A stretch of DNA of 64,000 bases, taken from Aminipila sp032051575 (GTDB taxonomy: Bacteria; Bacillota; Clostridia; Peptostreptococcales; Anaerovoracaceae). Below are positions 52,834-61,125 of the stretch, piece after piece. Position numbers and translations under genes: made by a program. The first letter of the stretch is position 1. Every line of letters begins with the position of its first letter. The stretch lies in assembly GCF_032051575.1 (NCBI RefSeq), contig NZ_DAMBYD010000002.1, positions 310,001-374,000 on the forward strand. Direction: 5' to 3'. The notes under the pieces were generated by a model that saw only the letters and a program-made list of their open reading frames with translations, made no database searches and was not told the origin of the DNA.

Positions 52834-53685
52834 ATGGAATGGATTGAAAGACTAAATAAAGCAATAAACTATATCGAGGAACATATTACAGAAGAGATTG
52901 ATTATGAACAGGTGGCAAAAGTTGCCTGTTGTTCAACCTATCACTTTCAAAGAATGTTTGCCTATATGGCAAATGTTCCCCTTTCTGAATACATTCGCCG
53001 CAGACGTATGTCCCTTGCTGCAGTTGATTTGCAAAATGGTGGTGAAAAGATTATTGATGTTGCCCTTAAGTATGGTTATACTTCTCCAACAGCTTTTAAT
53101 CGGGCTTTCCAAAGCATACACGGCGTTGCACCATCCGTTGTAAAAGAGAGTACAATTCCATTGAGGGCTTTTACACCGATCAGCTTCAAAATTAGTATAA
53201 AAGGAGCAGAAGAAATGATTTACAGAATTGAAAAGAAAGATAGTTTCCGTATTGTGGGGGTTGCACAGCCTCTGAATAAAGAGATTGAAAAGAATTTTGA
53301 AATTGTTCCACAAATGTGGCAAAAAGCGGCTATGGATGGAACGGTACAGAAATTAGTTACTATGATGGACACCCCATTAGCAGGGATACTGGGAGTAAGT
53401 GTCTGCAATAGTCTGGAGGATTGGAGATATTTTATAGCTGTTGCAAGTACAAAAGCTATAGATGATACATTAGAAGAATATATGGTTCAGCCTTTTACTT
53501 GGGCAATATTTTCAGGTGAAGGTCAGTGCCCGCAGGCAATACAGGAATTAGAAAAGCGAATAGTGACCGAGTGGCTTCCTACATCAGGATATGAATATGA
53601 TAACGGACCAGATGTAGAGGTTTATTTAAATGAAGATCCTATGAATGCAAAGTTTGAAGTTTGGATTCCGGTTAAGAAAAAATAA
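52834..53685 (+). CDS. AraC-family regulator with GyrI-like effector domain
   Basis: Residues 1-105 hold two AraC helix-turn-helices (INYIEEHITEEIDYEQVAKVACCSTYHFQRMF and DVALKYGYTSPTAFNRAF cores, partly quoted). Residues about 125-283 hold a GyrI-like effector-binding domain ending EDPMNAKFEVWIPVKKK. This is the Rob/SoxS-like layout found in many Firmicutes regulators of drug or stress genes. RBS AAGGAG precedes the ATG. It stands alone, so targets are unknown. The 283-residue length is normal. Confidence 0.92.
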   Translation: MEWIERLNKAINYIEEHITEEIDYEQVAKVACCSTYHFQRMFAYMANVPLSEYIRRRRMSLAAVDLQNGGEKIIDVALKYGYTSPTAFNRAFQSIHGVAPSVVKESTIPLRAFTPISFKISIKGAEEMIYRIEKKDSFRIVGVAQPLNKEIEKNFEIVPQMWQKAAMDGTVQKLVTMMDTPLAGILGVSVCNSLEDWRYFIAVASTKAIDDTLEEYMVQPFTWAIFSGEGQCPQAIQELEKRIVTEWLPTSGYEYDNGPDVEVYLNEDPMNAKFEVWIPVKKK

Positions 53686-53771
53686 CTTTAATTTGTATTT
53701 TTCTATGTTTTCCTTTACTATATTTAAAGAGGGGAATGTTTATTTATATGTGAAAGAGAAGGAATAGGAAA

Positions 53772-55223
53772 ATGGGACTAATAAAAAAAAGTATTTGTTT
53801 TTTTAGGATTACGGTTATATTTGCAATGATTATTGCCATGCTGCTGCCTGCTGCAGGTTTTGCTAGCGACAACAGCAACGTTGGTACAAATCAGCGTGCA
53901 GATGGGTTTAAAGTAGTTGGATATTATTGTGGAGAATGGTTTGATGTACCAGTGGAAAAGTTACAATCTGAAAAACTTACACATATTATGTACGGTTTTG
54001 TGATTCCTAGAGAGGATGGTACCTGCAAACCTTTTGAAGAACCAGAAGAGTTAAAACTGCTGATTCAAAAGTGCCACAGCACGGAAACGAAAGTATATGT
54101 TTCTATAGGAGGCTATAGGGACAAAAGTGGAACACCTCTATTTCCTGTGTTTGAAAAAATTGCAGCAGATGACAGCCTAAGAAAAACTTTTGTAGATAAT
54201 GTTATAGCTGTTGTAGAGCAGTATGGATTTGATGGTGTTGAAATAGATTGGGAGTATCCAAAGTATAGTACCAGCGCCAATTACGAAAAAACCATTGTCC
54301 AGTTATCCGAAAAGCTGAAACCAATGGGTAAAGGGCTGTCTACGGCATTACCGGGAACTGGAAGTACAGATGGTAAAAAAGTCTGGGAAGCACTGGAAGG
54401 AGTTACTGACAAAACATTAGGGTGTTTTGATTTTATCAATCTAATGTGTTACGATTTACAGACTGATCCCAATCATAGCCCTATATGGTATGCAAACACA
54501 ACTATAAACTATTGGAAAACCTACAGAAATGTACCAGCAGAAAAATTGGTATTAGGGATGCCTCTATATGCAAGGCCAAGCTGGCAGCAATACAGATTTC
54601 TGGTAGATATGGATAAATCCAATGCTTATAAGGATTATCTTAAAACAGAGCCGCTTGAATCAACCTACAACGGACTTAACACTCTTCGTGAAAAAACTGT
54701 AATTGCCCTCAGAAAAGCTGGAGGGGTTATGCTCTTTGATGTTAATGAAGATACCTATGATGAAACCAGTGTAGTATCTATGATAGATGACACTCTTGCA
54801 GCCATGGGCGGATTGAGCAGTGAGGATCTTAATCATTATATTGGGGTAGTTATTGATAATAAACCGTTAATCTTTAGTTCCAAGGATGGAATGGGAATGC
54901 CGTTTATTGATGAAAATAACAGGACCCTTGTTCCCGTACGAAAGCTGCTTGAATCTGTTGGAGCAAATATTGATTACACTTCAAATGCAGGAGGAAAGGT
55001 TTCTTCTGTTAGCGCAGACCTGAATGAAACACATATTACAATTAATATCGGCAGTAATGAGTATTCGGTAAATGGGAAAACATTAACTATGGATACTGCA
55101 GCGGTAATAAAGGATGGAAGAACCTATTTGCCAGCGCGTCCTATACTTGAGGCTTTTGGTTACGATATGTCTTTCAGCCAAGCAGGAAAATGTGTATACG
55201 CAACATCAAAGACTGATAAATAA
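53772..55223 (+). CDS. Secreted GH18 glycoside hydrolase with copper-amine-oxidase-N-like domain
   Basis: The 483-residue protein has a signal peptide (cleavage after GFAS, about residue 32), then a GH18 catalytic domain (about 45-345). The active-site motif DGVEIDWE (about 154-161) keeps all acidic residues of DxxDxDxE. Residues about 360-480 form a copper-amine-oxidase N-terminal-like domain (PFIDENNRTLVPVRKLLESVGANI; 'GRTYLPARPILEAFGYDM'), a common wall-associated module of Clostridia. It likely acts on peptidoglycan or chitin-like polymers. The same module opens the gene at 63125. Confidence 0.92.
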   Translation: MGLIKKSICFFRITVIFAMIIAMLLPAAGFASDNSNVGTNQRADGFKVVGYYCGEWFDVPVEKLQSEKLTHIMYGFVIPREDGTCKPFEEPEELKLLIQKCHSTETKVYVSIGGYRDKSGTPLFPVFEKIAADDSLRKTFVDNVIAVVEQYGFDGVEIDWEYPKYSTSANYEKTIVQLSEKLKPMGKGLSTALPGTGSTDGKKVWEALEGVTDKTLGCFDFINLMCYDLQTDPNHSPIWYANTTINYWKTYRNVPAEKLVLGMPLYARPSWQQYRFLVDMDKSNAYKDYLKTEPLESTYNGLNTLREKTVIALRKAGGVMLFDVNEDTYDETSVVSMIDDTLAAMGGLSSEDLNHYIGVVIDNKPLIFSSKDGMGMPFIDENNRTLVPVRKLLESVGANIDYTSNAGGKVSSVSADLNETHITINIGSNEYSVNGKTLTMDTAAVIKDGRTYLPARPILEAFGYDMSFSQAGKCVYATSKTDK

Positions 55224-55230
55224 ATTCAAT

Positions 55231-55272
55231 AAACAGGCAGTATTTTGTTTAGGTAAAAAATACTGCCTGTTT
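55231..55272 (+). terminator. Strong hairpin after the GH18 gene
   Basis: AAACAGGCAGTATTTT (55231-55246) pairs perfectly with AAAATACTGCCTGTTT (55257-55272). The following T-run is short (CATTTTAG). Confidence 0.75.
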
Positions 55273-55305
55273 CATTTTAGAGGAAAGAAAATATTATTTT
55301 AACTC

Positions 55306-55352
55306 TTGACAGTCCCTTTAATAACGTATAATCTATAAATAATCAGTACTGA
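55306..55352 (+). promoter_or_regulatory. padR promoter with TCAGTACTGA palindrome
   Basis: TTGACA (55306-55311) and TATAAT (55327-55332) have a short 15-bp spacer. The 10-bp palindrome TCAGTACTGA (55343-55352) lies near the expected transcription start and shares TCAG--CTGA with the operator at 55915. Confidence 0.65.
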
Positions 55353-55368
55353 CTATTTGGGAGGGTAA

Positions 55369-55896
55369 ATGAAAATTCAATTTTACGTTTTAGGTCTTTT
55401 ACTTCGGTATGGGCCTCAGCATGGATATATGTTAATGCAAAAGGTGGAACAGCAGATTTCAGATTTTGCCCAGATTAAGCTTCCAACGATATACTATCAT
55501 TTAGATAAGCTTAATGAAAAAGAATATATATCAGCCACCTATGAAAAAGACGGAAATCGACCTGAAAAAAAGGTATATAGCATCACCCCGAACGGTGAGC
55601 AGTACTTTTATGAACTCTTAAAAAAAATGCAGGCAGAAGAATTGAAATTAGAATTACCCTTTGATGGGATAATCTTTTTTCAAGACCGAATGGATAAAAA
55701 TGAGTTTTGTGAATCAATAAAATCCGCAATACTTACCATAGAATCAAAACTGAAGCATATCATTGCTCACCAGCAGAATGTTTTATGTGTCATACCAGAA
55801 GGCGGTAAATTAGGTACAAGGGCAATATTTAATCATCATATTTACCATTTAGAAGCTGAATTGAAATGGTTAAAAGAAATTGAAAAGGGGATATAA
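55369..55896 (+). CDS. PadR-family regulator
   Basis: The 175-residue protein begins with the PadR winged helix (FYVLGLLLRYGPQHGYMLMQKVEQQISDF core, then LPTIYYHLDKLNEKEYI and KVYSITPNGEQYF) and has a longer C-terminal dimerisation part (about 100-175), typical of the PadR-s2/AphA-like subgroup. Start ATG 55369 has GGGAGG upstream. A palindrome in its own promoter and a related one before the next gene suggest it represses both. A hairpin terminator overlaps its stop codon. Confidence 0.92.
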   Translation: MKIQFYVLGLLLRYGPQHGYMLMQKVEQQISDFAQIKLPTIYYHLDKLNEKEYISATYEKDGNRPEKKVYSITPNGEQYFYELLKKMQAEELKLELPFDGIIFFQDRMDKNEFCESIKSAILTIESKLKHIIAHQQNVLCVIPEGGKLGTRAIFNHHIYHLEAELKWLKEIEKGI

Positions 55897-55910
55897 CCCC
55901 TTTAATTTTT
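55884..55910 (+). terminator. Hairpin terminator at the end of padR
   Basis: AAAGGGG (55885-55890 region) pairs with CCCCTTT around loop ATATAA, followed by AATTTTT. The stem includes the padR stop codon. Confidence 0.7.
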
Positions 55911-55914
55911 ACGC

Positions 55915-55936
55915 ATATACTCAGCGCTGAGTATAT
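55915..55936 (+). promoter_or_regulatory. 22-bp perfect palindrome, probable PadR operator
   Basis: The centre TCAGCGCTGA (55921-55930) is flanked by ATATAC and GTATAT, giving a perfect 22-bp palindrome 20 bases before the start at 55957. The core differs only at the two central bases from TCAGTACTGA in the padR promoter. Confidence 0.75.
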
Positions 55937-55956
55937 ACGATTGAAAGGAGATATTT

Positions 55957-56412
55957 ATGAAACTAGCTACAGAACGTGACTTTAACGTCAAGTATTACGA
56001 AAAAGAGGAAGGCAGAAATATCTGGATTGTAGAATCTCATTTAACAGATGAACAACATGATATTCTTGTTATACTGGAAATAGACATGGACCAGATGCAA
56101 ATCATTAATGCAAAAATTGAACTTAACAGATACCCCATTAAGGAATGCAAATTGATTGAAACTATGGCAAGCAAGCTTGTAGGATTAAAGATTGATCACT
56201 ACTTTTCTCAGAATGCAATGAAAATAACAATGGGACCTGAAGGATGTCCTAATATAATGACGTTACTGAATATATCGGTTCCTGGAATTATATATTACTA
56301 TTATCCATATAAAATAAAAATAGGAGAAATGACACAGGAAGAATTCTTTAAGATTTTAAGGAAAAAAGAAAAAAATGCCTGCATGGCGCATACTATGCTG
56401 TTTACGGATTGA
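55957..56412 (+). CDS. DUF2889-family protein
   Basis: The 151-residue protein fits DUF2889: an N-terminal RDFNVKYYEKEEGRNIWIVESHL, a strand 'YPIKECKLIETMASKLVGLKI' and the family hallmark GPEGCPNIMTLLN (about residues 91-103). The family has no known function. AAAGGAG precedes the ATG. The palindrome just upstream and the adjacent padR gene suggest PadR control. Confidence 0.75.
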   Translation: MKLATERDFNVKYYEKEEGRNIWIVESHLTDEQHDILVILEIDMDQMQIINAKIELNRYPIKECKLIETMASKLVGLKIDHYFSQNAMKITMGPEGCPNIMTLLNISVPGIIYYYYPYKIKIGEMTQEEFFKILRKKEKNACMAHTMLFTD

Positions 56413-56523
56413 AAATCTCATCATGCTGTTTGATTGAATTAAATGGGAATCAATTATATAATAAATAGAGGAGACAATTATATAATTATAAGATATTGAT
56501 TCATATTTTTAAGGAGAAGTTTT

Positions 56524-57393
56524 ATGGATACAAACTATAAATCAATAAGGATTGCATATTTTTCAGGAACAGGCTGCACAGAAACCGTTGCTGACTGTTT
56601 AGAAAAGCAGCTGATAGAAAGTGGAATTGACGTTACGAAAACAAAGATTTCATGTAATACTGCCAGCTACACGGAAGAAACAGATTTACTGATTATACTT
56701 TCTCCAGTATATGCTTTCGGTTTAGCAGATATTGTTGAAAAGTGGCTTGCGGGGCTGCCCCATGTTGAACATACTAAAGCGGTGATTATTTCAGTATCTG
56801 GTGGAGGGGAAGTATCCCCTAATACGGCATGCAGAATGAGAAGTAAACGTATTTTAAAAGGAAAAGGTTATGATGTGGTTTACGAAAAAATGATTGTTAT
56901 GCCTTCTAATTTCGGTGTTGAAACTCCAGAGGAACTATCGGTCAGATTGATTAATGTACTGCCCGTAAAGGTTGAGTCCATTATATCGGATATTTTATCA
57001 GGCAATCATAATACAGTTGAGCCGGAATTTAAAGACAGAATTTATGCGGCGGCAGGTAGAATGGAGCACTTTGGTGCAAAAGTATTCGGGAGATTTATTT
57101 ATGCCTCTGATAGTTGTAATGGATGTGGGCAATGCATTAAAAACTGCCCGAAAGAAAATATCAGTATGCATAACGGAAAAGTAAAATTTGGATTCAAGTG
57201 TATCTGGTGTCTTAAGTGCATATATGGATGCTCCTGTGGGGCACTATCTCCTGGAATAGTGAAATCCTCAGTCTTAAAGAATGGATTCAACATTAACCGA
57301 GTAAAAGAAATGGCTGGCGAAATGGGTGATGATGGCAATAAAGAGATTTCAAGTGCCATGTGGAAGGGTGTCATTGAGTACTTAAAGGACTGA
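56524..57393 (+). CDS. EFR1-family flavodoxin/ferredoxin fusion
   Basis: The 289-residue protein has a flavodoxin-like N-terminal domain (IAYFSGTGCTETVADCL, about residues 10-26) that should bind FMN, and a two-cluster ferredoxin domain from about 195: C-x2-C-x2-C-x3-C in CNGCGQCIKNCP and again CIWCLKCIYGC with a later CGA. It may act as an internal electron carrier for low-potential reductions in anaerobes. AAGGAG precedes the ATG. It is probably a single-gene unit. Confidence 0.9.
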   Translation: MDTNYKSIRIAYFSGTGCTETVADCLEKQLIESGIDVTKTKISCNTASYTEETDLLIILSPVYAFGLADIVEKWLAGLPHVEHTKAVIISVSGGGEVSPNTACRMRSKRILKGKGYDVVYEKMIVMPSNFGVETPEELSVRLINVLPVKVESIISDILSGNHNTVEPEFKDRIYAAAGRMEHFGAKVFGRFIYASDSCNGCGQCIKNCPKENISMHNGKVKFGFKCIWCLKCIYGCSCGALSPGIVKSSVLKNGFNINRVKEMAGEMGDDGNKEISSAMWKGVIEYLKD

Positions 57394-57565
57394 AAACTGG
57401 CAAATTGCAGAAGTAAACTGAAAATTAATTAATAAATAAGAATATTCATAAGACACTAATTTTAATATAAATTATACCGATATACTAATTAGGCAATTTT
57501 TCCAATATTCCTAAAAATGCAGAAGTTATCTTTATAGGGAAATGTAGTAAGGAGGTATAATTAAA

Positions 57566-59245
57566 TTGATGAAACATCTAAAGATTTCCAGAAAACTTCA
57601 AATTGGATTTTTAATATCAATAATTGTTACTTGTATTGTTGGTAGTATAGGAATATTTGGAATGAGCCAGATAAGTGAGGCAGATCAGTCATTATATGAT
57701 CAGCAGACAAAACCGTTGGATTACTTGGCAAAAATGATTCAGTCTGTACAGGCAATTCAGATTGAAGAAAGGAATGCAGTCCTAAACTCTGGAGATAGTT
57801 CTAAAATCCTGCAAATTGAAGGCAAGATTGATGAGTACAATAAAACATTTTTGGAAAATCAGACTAAATATTTATCTACTCTTAAAATTGCAGAGGGCAT
57901 AAATTTAGTTAAAGGAGCTGGCAAGATTTATAGTGACAATTATCTGACAGGAGTAAAAGTAACATTAGACTTTGCAGCACAAGGTGATTTAGAGCAGGCA
58001 AAGACTAGTATGACTCAGGGCGTTGAGCAAGCCAATGAGATTGTAGGTACATATAATCAGTGTTTTAAAAACAGTAATCGTGATGCTGTAAGCAAAAGCA
58101 CCTCTAATGAAAAACTTACTTATGATTTAACAATAATATTAATCGGCATGATTTTAATAGGTGTTGTTGCCTGCATCTTATTATGTCTAGTGATTGTAAA
58201 ATCAATTAGTAAGCCTTTGGATGAATTAGTTTATGCTACAGAACAGTTTTCTAAAGGAGATTTAAGTGCGGAAATTACTTACCAGTCAAAAAATGAGATT
58301 GGCAGATTAGCAGATTCTCTTAGATCTGTTTTCACATCACTTCAGAATGTTGTTAGTGAAATCTCTTATGCATTGGGTAAAATATCTGAGAAGGATATTT
58401 CTATGGATAGTATAAGAAATTATGCTGGAGATTTTGCTCCTATTTCAACATCAATGAATACAATTTTAAATGTTTTAAACGAGTTCTTTTCCATCATTCA
58501 AGTTTCAGCAGAACAAGTACGAAGTGGCTCTGGGCAAGTCTCCGGTGGAGCACAGGAATTGGCACAGGGAGCAACAGAACAAGCAAGTACTATAGAAGAG
58601 GTATCTGCTTCTATTTTTGATGTATCACAAAAGGTAAAAGAAAATAGCAATAATGTTCTACAAGCAGTTGAATTTATTGATGGTACAACAAGACATGTAA
58701 AGGAAAGTAACCTGCAGATGAAAGGAATGCTCTCAGCTATGGAAGCAATAGAAGCATCTTCAAGCGAAATCAGGAAAATCATCAAGGTAATTGATGACAT
58801 TGCATTTCAGACTAATATTTTAGCGCTGAATGCTGCGGTTGAAGCTGCCAGAGCTGGTCAGGCAGGGAAAGGTTTTTCCGTTGTTGCAGAAGAAGTGCGT
58901 AATCTAGCTGCCAAATCTGCGGATGCGGCAAAACAGACTACTCAGCTAATTGAAAGCTCTATTAGAAAGGTGTCTGAAGGCTCGCAAATAGCAAATAACA
59001 CAGCGCAAGTTCTTGATGAGGCAACTTTACAGATAGAACATGTAGAGAAACAGATCCGTGAAATAGAACAGGCTTCTGATGTGCAGGCCAATGCAATGCT
59101 TGAGATTTCTCAAGGAATTGAGCAAGTATCTGCTGTTGTTCAAACCAATTCAGCCACTTCAGAAGAGAGTGCGGCTGCAAGCGAAGAGCTTACAGCACAG
59201 GCAGATATGCTAAAAGAAGAACTTATAAAGTTTAAACTAAGATAA
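57566..59245 (+). CDS. Methyl-accepting chemotaxis protein
   Basis: The 559-residue receptor has a transmembrane helix (about 12-33), an extracytoplasmic four-helix-bundle ligand domain to about residue 190, a second membrane helix (about 193-213), HAMP (about 214-266) and a long signalling domain. The tip is IDDIAFQTNILALNAAVEAARAG (about 410-432, partly quoted), the CheA/CheW-binding site. It shows that the cell is motile or uses chemotaxis-like signalling. AAGGAGGT lies upstream; TTG 57566 and ATG 57569 are both possible starts, and the first has better spacing. Confidence 0.94.
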   Translation: MMKHLKISRKLQIGFLISIIVTCIVGSIGIFGMSQISEADQSLYDQQTKPLDYLAKMIQSVQAIQIEERNAVLNSGDSSKILQIEGKIDEYNKTFLENQTKYLSTLKIAEGINLVKGAGKIYSDNYLTGVKVTLDFAAQGDLEQAKTSMTQGVEQANEIVGTYNQCFKNSNRDAVSKSTSNEKLTYDLTIILIGMILIGVVACILLCLVIVKSISKPLDELVYATEQFSKGDLSAEITYQSKNEIGRLADSLRSVFTSLQNVVSEISYALGKISEKDISMDSIRNYAGDFAPISTSMNTILNVLNEFFSIIQVSAEQVRSGSGQVSGGAQELAQGATEQASTIEEVSASIFDVSQKVKENSNNVLQAVEFIDGTTRHVKESNLQMKGMLSAMEAIEASSSEIRKIIKVIDDIAFQTNILALNAAVEAARAGQAGKGFSVVAEEVRNLAAKSADAAKQTTQLIESSIRKVSEGSQIANNTAQVLDEATLQIEHVEKQIREIEQASDVQANAMLEISQGIEQVSAVVQTNSATSEESAAASEELTAQADMLKEELIKFKLR

Positions 59246-59297
59246 GAAATAATATTGATTGGAAAGATAGCTGTAATATAAAGAAATTGATGCAAAA

Positions 59298-59352
59298 AAA
59301 TTGACAAATTAGAATTCAGAAAGAGTCTGAAGCCTTAGTTTGTCAATTTTTA
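59298..59352 (+). terminator. Rho-independent terminator after the chemoreceptor gene
   Basis: AAATTGACAAA (59298-59308) pairs with TTTGTCAATTT (59339-59349), with a nested TTCAGA/TCTGAA hairpin inside the loop, then T-rich sequence. Confidence 0.85.
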
Positions 59353-59445
59353 TATTATTTATATTTTAATTTACTTTTTGAATATTTAATGTAATAATAT
59401 GCTTAAGATACACGGCAATTGATTAATACTGTAGGAGGCGATTTT

Positions 59446-59880
59446 ATGCTTGATTTAAATTCTATGATTGGGTTAATCTGTATGGTTGGAATTTTATTGA
59501 TATTTTTAATAATAATAAAATTAACCGGGCTGGAGAGTTGGCGAATAACTTTAAATGAAACCTTAACAGTATACATAGATGTAAAAGAATTAAATCCTAA
59601 TTTATCAGACAAAGAAGTATTTATGAGTGTATTAGATAAAAGATATAAAATGGAAATGTATTATGCTAAAAAAGAGAAAATGAAATATATGATTGAAAAG
59701 GAAATCGAAGAAGGCCGATCCATACTAAATCGATATAATCTGCCAATATTGATATACATAAGCTTAATGATTGAGAAGAATAAAATATTTAAAACCTATC
59801 CAACGGCACATGACATATTAACCGTAATAAAATTAGAATTACAAAGGCAAGGAATGTTAAATATAAACATGTGTAAGTAG
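59446..59880 (+). CDS. Hypothetical protein with one N-terminal membrane helix (144 aa)
   Basis: The ATG at 59446 follows TAGGAGGCGATTTT, so the longer frame from 59419 is not used. Residues about 5-25 are a hydrophobic helix (IGLICMVGILLIFLIIIKL), and the rest is a charged, helical cytoplasmic part (EKEIEEGRSILNRYNLP). No family is recognised. It stands alone between the chemoreceptor gene and the XRE pair, ending at a bidirectional terminator. Confidence 0.7.
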   Translation: MLDLNSMIGLICMVGILLIFLIIIKLTGLESWRITLNETLTVYIDVKELNPNLSDKEVFMSVLDKRYKMEMYYAKKEKMKYMIEKEIEEGRSILNRYNLPILIYISLMIEKNKIFKTYPTAHDILTVIKLELQRQGMLNINMCK

Positions 59881-59942
59881 TGTTAAGGCAATGATGAACA
59901 CAAAATTCATATATAAAAATTTATAAACAAATAAAAGTATAG

Positions 59943-59974
59943 AAAAAAGATTAGGTTAGCCCTAATCTTTTTTT
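59943..59974. terminator. Bidirectional rho-independent terminator
   Basis: GATTAGG (59949-59955) pairs with CCTAATC (59961-59967). A-run before and T-run after make it active on both strands. Confidence 0.9.
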
Positions 59975-59975
59975 A

Positions 59976-60407
59976 CTACATTTCTTTATCATATTTGAAT
60001 CGATAGTAAATTCCATAGATGGTAATAAAGAGATATGCAAATACCATAAGCAAAATTGTTATCATATCAATTCCCATTAAAGCAAATGCAAACAATAACG
60101 CCCCAAAGACAAATATCATCATATCGTAAGCTTTTGCTTTTGCGCGATTTCCAATGGCTATGTTTCGTTCATCGTTCCTGTCTATTTCCAGCTGTTTTTC
60201 CAAATCTGGATTGCTTTTTATTGCTTTATGGCTGATGATATTTCCCATGCCATGGCCAAAAACTCCGCAGCCAAGCCCGACACAGACATAAGGCAAGGCT
60301 CGAAAAATGCCTTGCGGATCTGGAACTGTTTTTACAAGGTATAAACCAATTCCAAGCAGCAATAATCCTAAAATTGTCAGTAAATTTGATGAAATGATTC
60401 TTTTCAC
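59976..60407 (-). CDS. XRE-associated membrane protein (DUF6442/DUF2178-like)
   Basis: The 143-residue protein has four membrane segments (about 8-25, 35-55, 90-110 and 115-135) and a central NDERNIAIGNRAKAKAYDMM (about residues 77-96), the typical signature of small membrane proteins coded with XRE regulators in Firmicutes. The function is unknown. Its start overlaps the XRE gene stop by four bases. The family number is tentative. Confidence 0.75.
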   Translation of the reverse strand: MKRIISSNLLTILGLLLLGIGLYLVKTVPDPQGIFRALPYVCVGLGCGVFGHGMGNIISHKAIKSNPDLEKQLEIDRNDERNIAIGNRAKAKAYDMMIFVFGALLFAFALMGIDMITILLMVFAYLFITIYGIYYRFKYDKEM

Positions 60408-60610
60408 TTTGTATTATCCTCCTCATAGATAAAAATTTCTTCAATACTCATTTGAAAATAACGGGCAATCTTAAATGCTAAAACTATGGACGGATTATAT
60501 CGCCCATTTTCAAGTGAACCTATTGTTTGTCTTGATACTTCCAAGTCTACCGCAAGCTCTTCCTGCTTTATGCCCTTTTGCTTTCGGATTTCTTCCAATC
60601 TATTTTTCAA
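60404..60610 (-). CDS. XRE-family HTH transcriptional regulator
   Basis: The protein is a minimal Cro/CI-type HTH: KNRLEEIRKQKGIKQEELAVDLEVSRQTIGSLENGRYNPS core, then AFKIARYFQMSIEEIF. The TTG at 60610 is chosen (68 residues) because GAAAGG lies eight bases upstream and because most family members start MKNRL; the ATG at 60634 has no ribosome binding site. It is in an operon with the membrane protein. Two related palindromes flank its promoter, so it should be autoregulated. Confidence 0.9.
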   Translation of the reverse strand: MKNRLEEIRKQKGIKQEELAVDLEVSRQTIGSLENGRYNPSIVLAFKIARYFQMSIEEIFIYEEDNTK

Positions 60611-60634
60611 ATTCGGTTTCCTTTCTTCAAACAT

Positions 60635-60697
60635 GGAAAGTTAACTTAACATGATTCAGTATAACGGTAATGAATAGATATGTCAAGTATACTTTCC
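60635..60697 (-). promoter_or_regulatory. xre promoter with paired AAGTWWACTT operators
   Basis: On the - strand TTGACA (60681-60686), a 17-bp spacer and TATACT (60658-60663) form a strong promoter. AAGTATACTT (60685-60694) overlaps the -35, and AAGTTAACTT (60638-60647) lies at the start of the transcript. Both carry GGA on one side (GGAAAGTATACTTGAC and, inverted, GGAAAGTTAACTTAAC), so they form an inverted pair. Confidence 0.75.
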
Positions 60698-60801
60698 ATA
60701 GATCTAAGAAATCAGCAGAAAAATATCGCTGTTAATCACACTCTAAAAATTATTTTAATATTTTTTTAAAATCTTCATAAATTGAAATGAGGTGATTTTT
60801 C

Positions 60802-60999
60802 ATGAATTCATGCGAATTAGTATCCGCTATAACTGCACTTGCCATTATAATTGCAAACCAAACACCAAATGATGATGAATTGAGTCTATTGGCTTCATCA
60901 CTAAACCAGCTTGGCGATACATTAGCTACAATTGCGGCACAACGTGAATTGCAGGAAAGTCAAAGTGCATCTTTGAAAAAGCCTACATCAACAGAATAA
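60802..60999 (+). CDS. DUF6774-family small protein (65 aa)
   Basis: MNSCELVSAITALAIIIANQ followed by NDDELSLLASSLNQLGDTLATIAAQR is the standard form of DUF6774, a short family of Clostridia with unknown role. GAGGTGAT lies before the ATG. It stands alone with its own terminator at 61041. Confidence 0.85.
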   Translation: MNSCELVSAITALAIIIANQTPNDDELSLLASSLNQLGDTLATIAAQRELQESQSASLKKPTSTE

Positions 61000-61040
61000 A
61001 ACTAGGCCTCAAAAACACTGACCATAATAGTATCTTAACG

Positions 61041-61065
61041 ATTAAGGAATCCCTTAATTTTTTTT
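61041..61065 (+). terminator. Rho-independent terminator after the DUF6774 gene
   Basis: ATTAAGG (61041-61047) pairs with CCTTAAT (61052-61058), then a run of T. Confidence 0.85.
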
Positions 61066-61125
61066 ATTACTTTCCAATAATATGGGTAAAATAATTAGAA
61101 ATACGAAAAGAATGGAAGTAATGTT

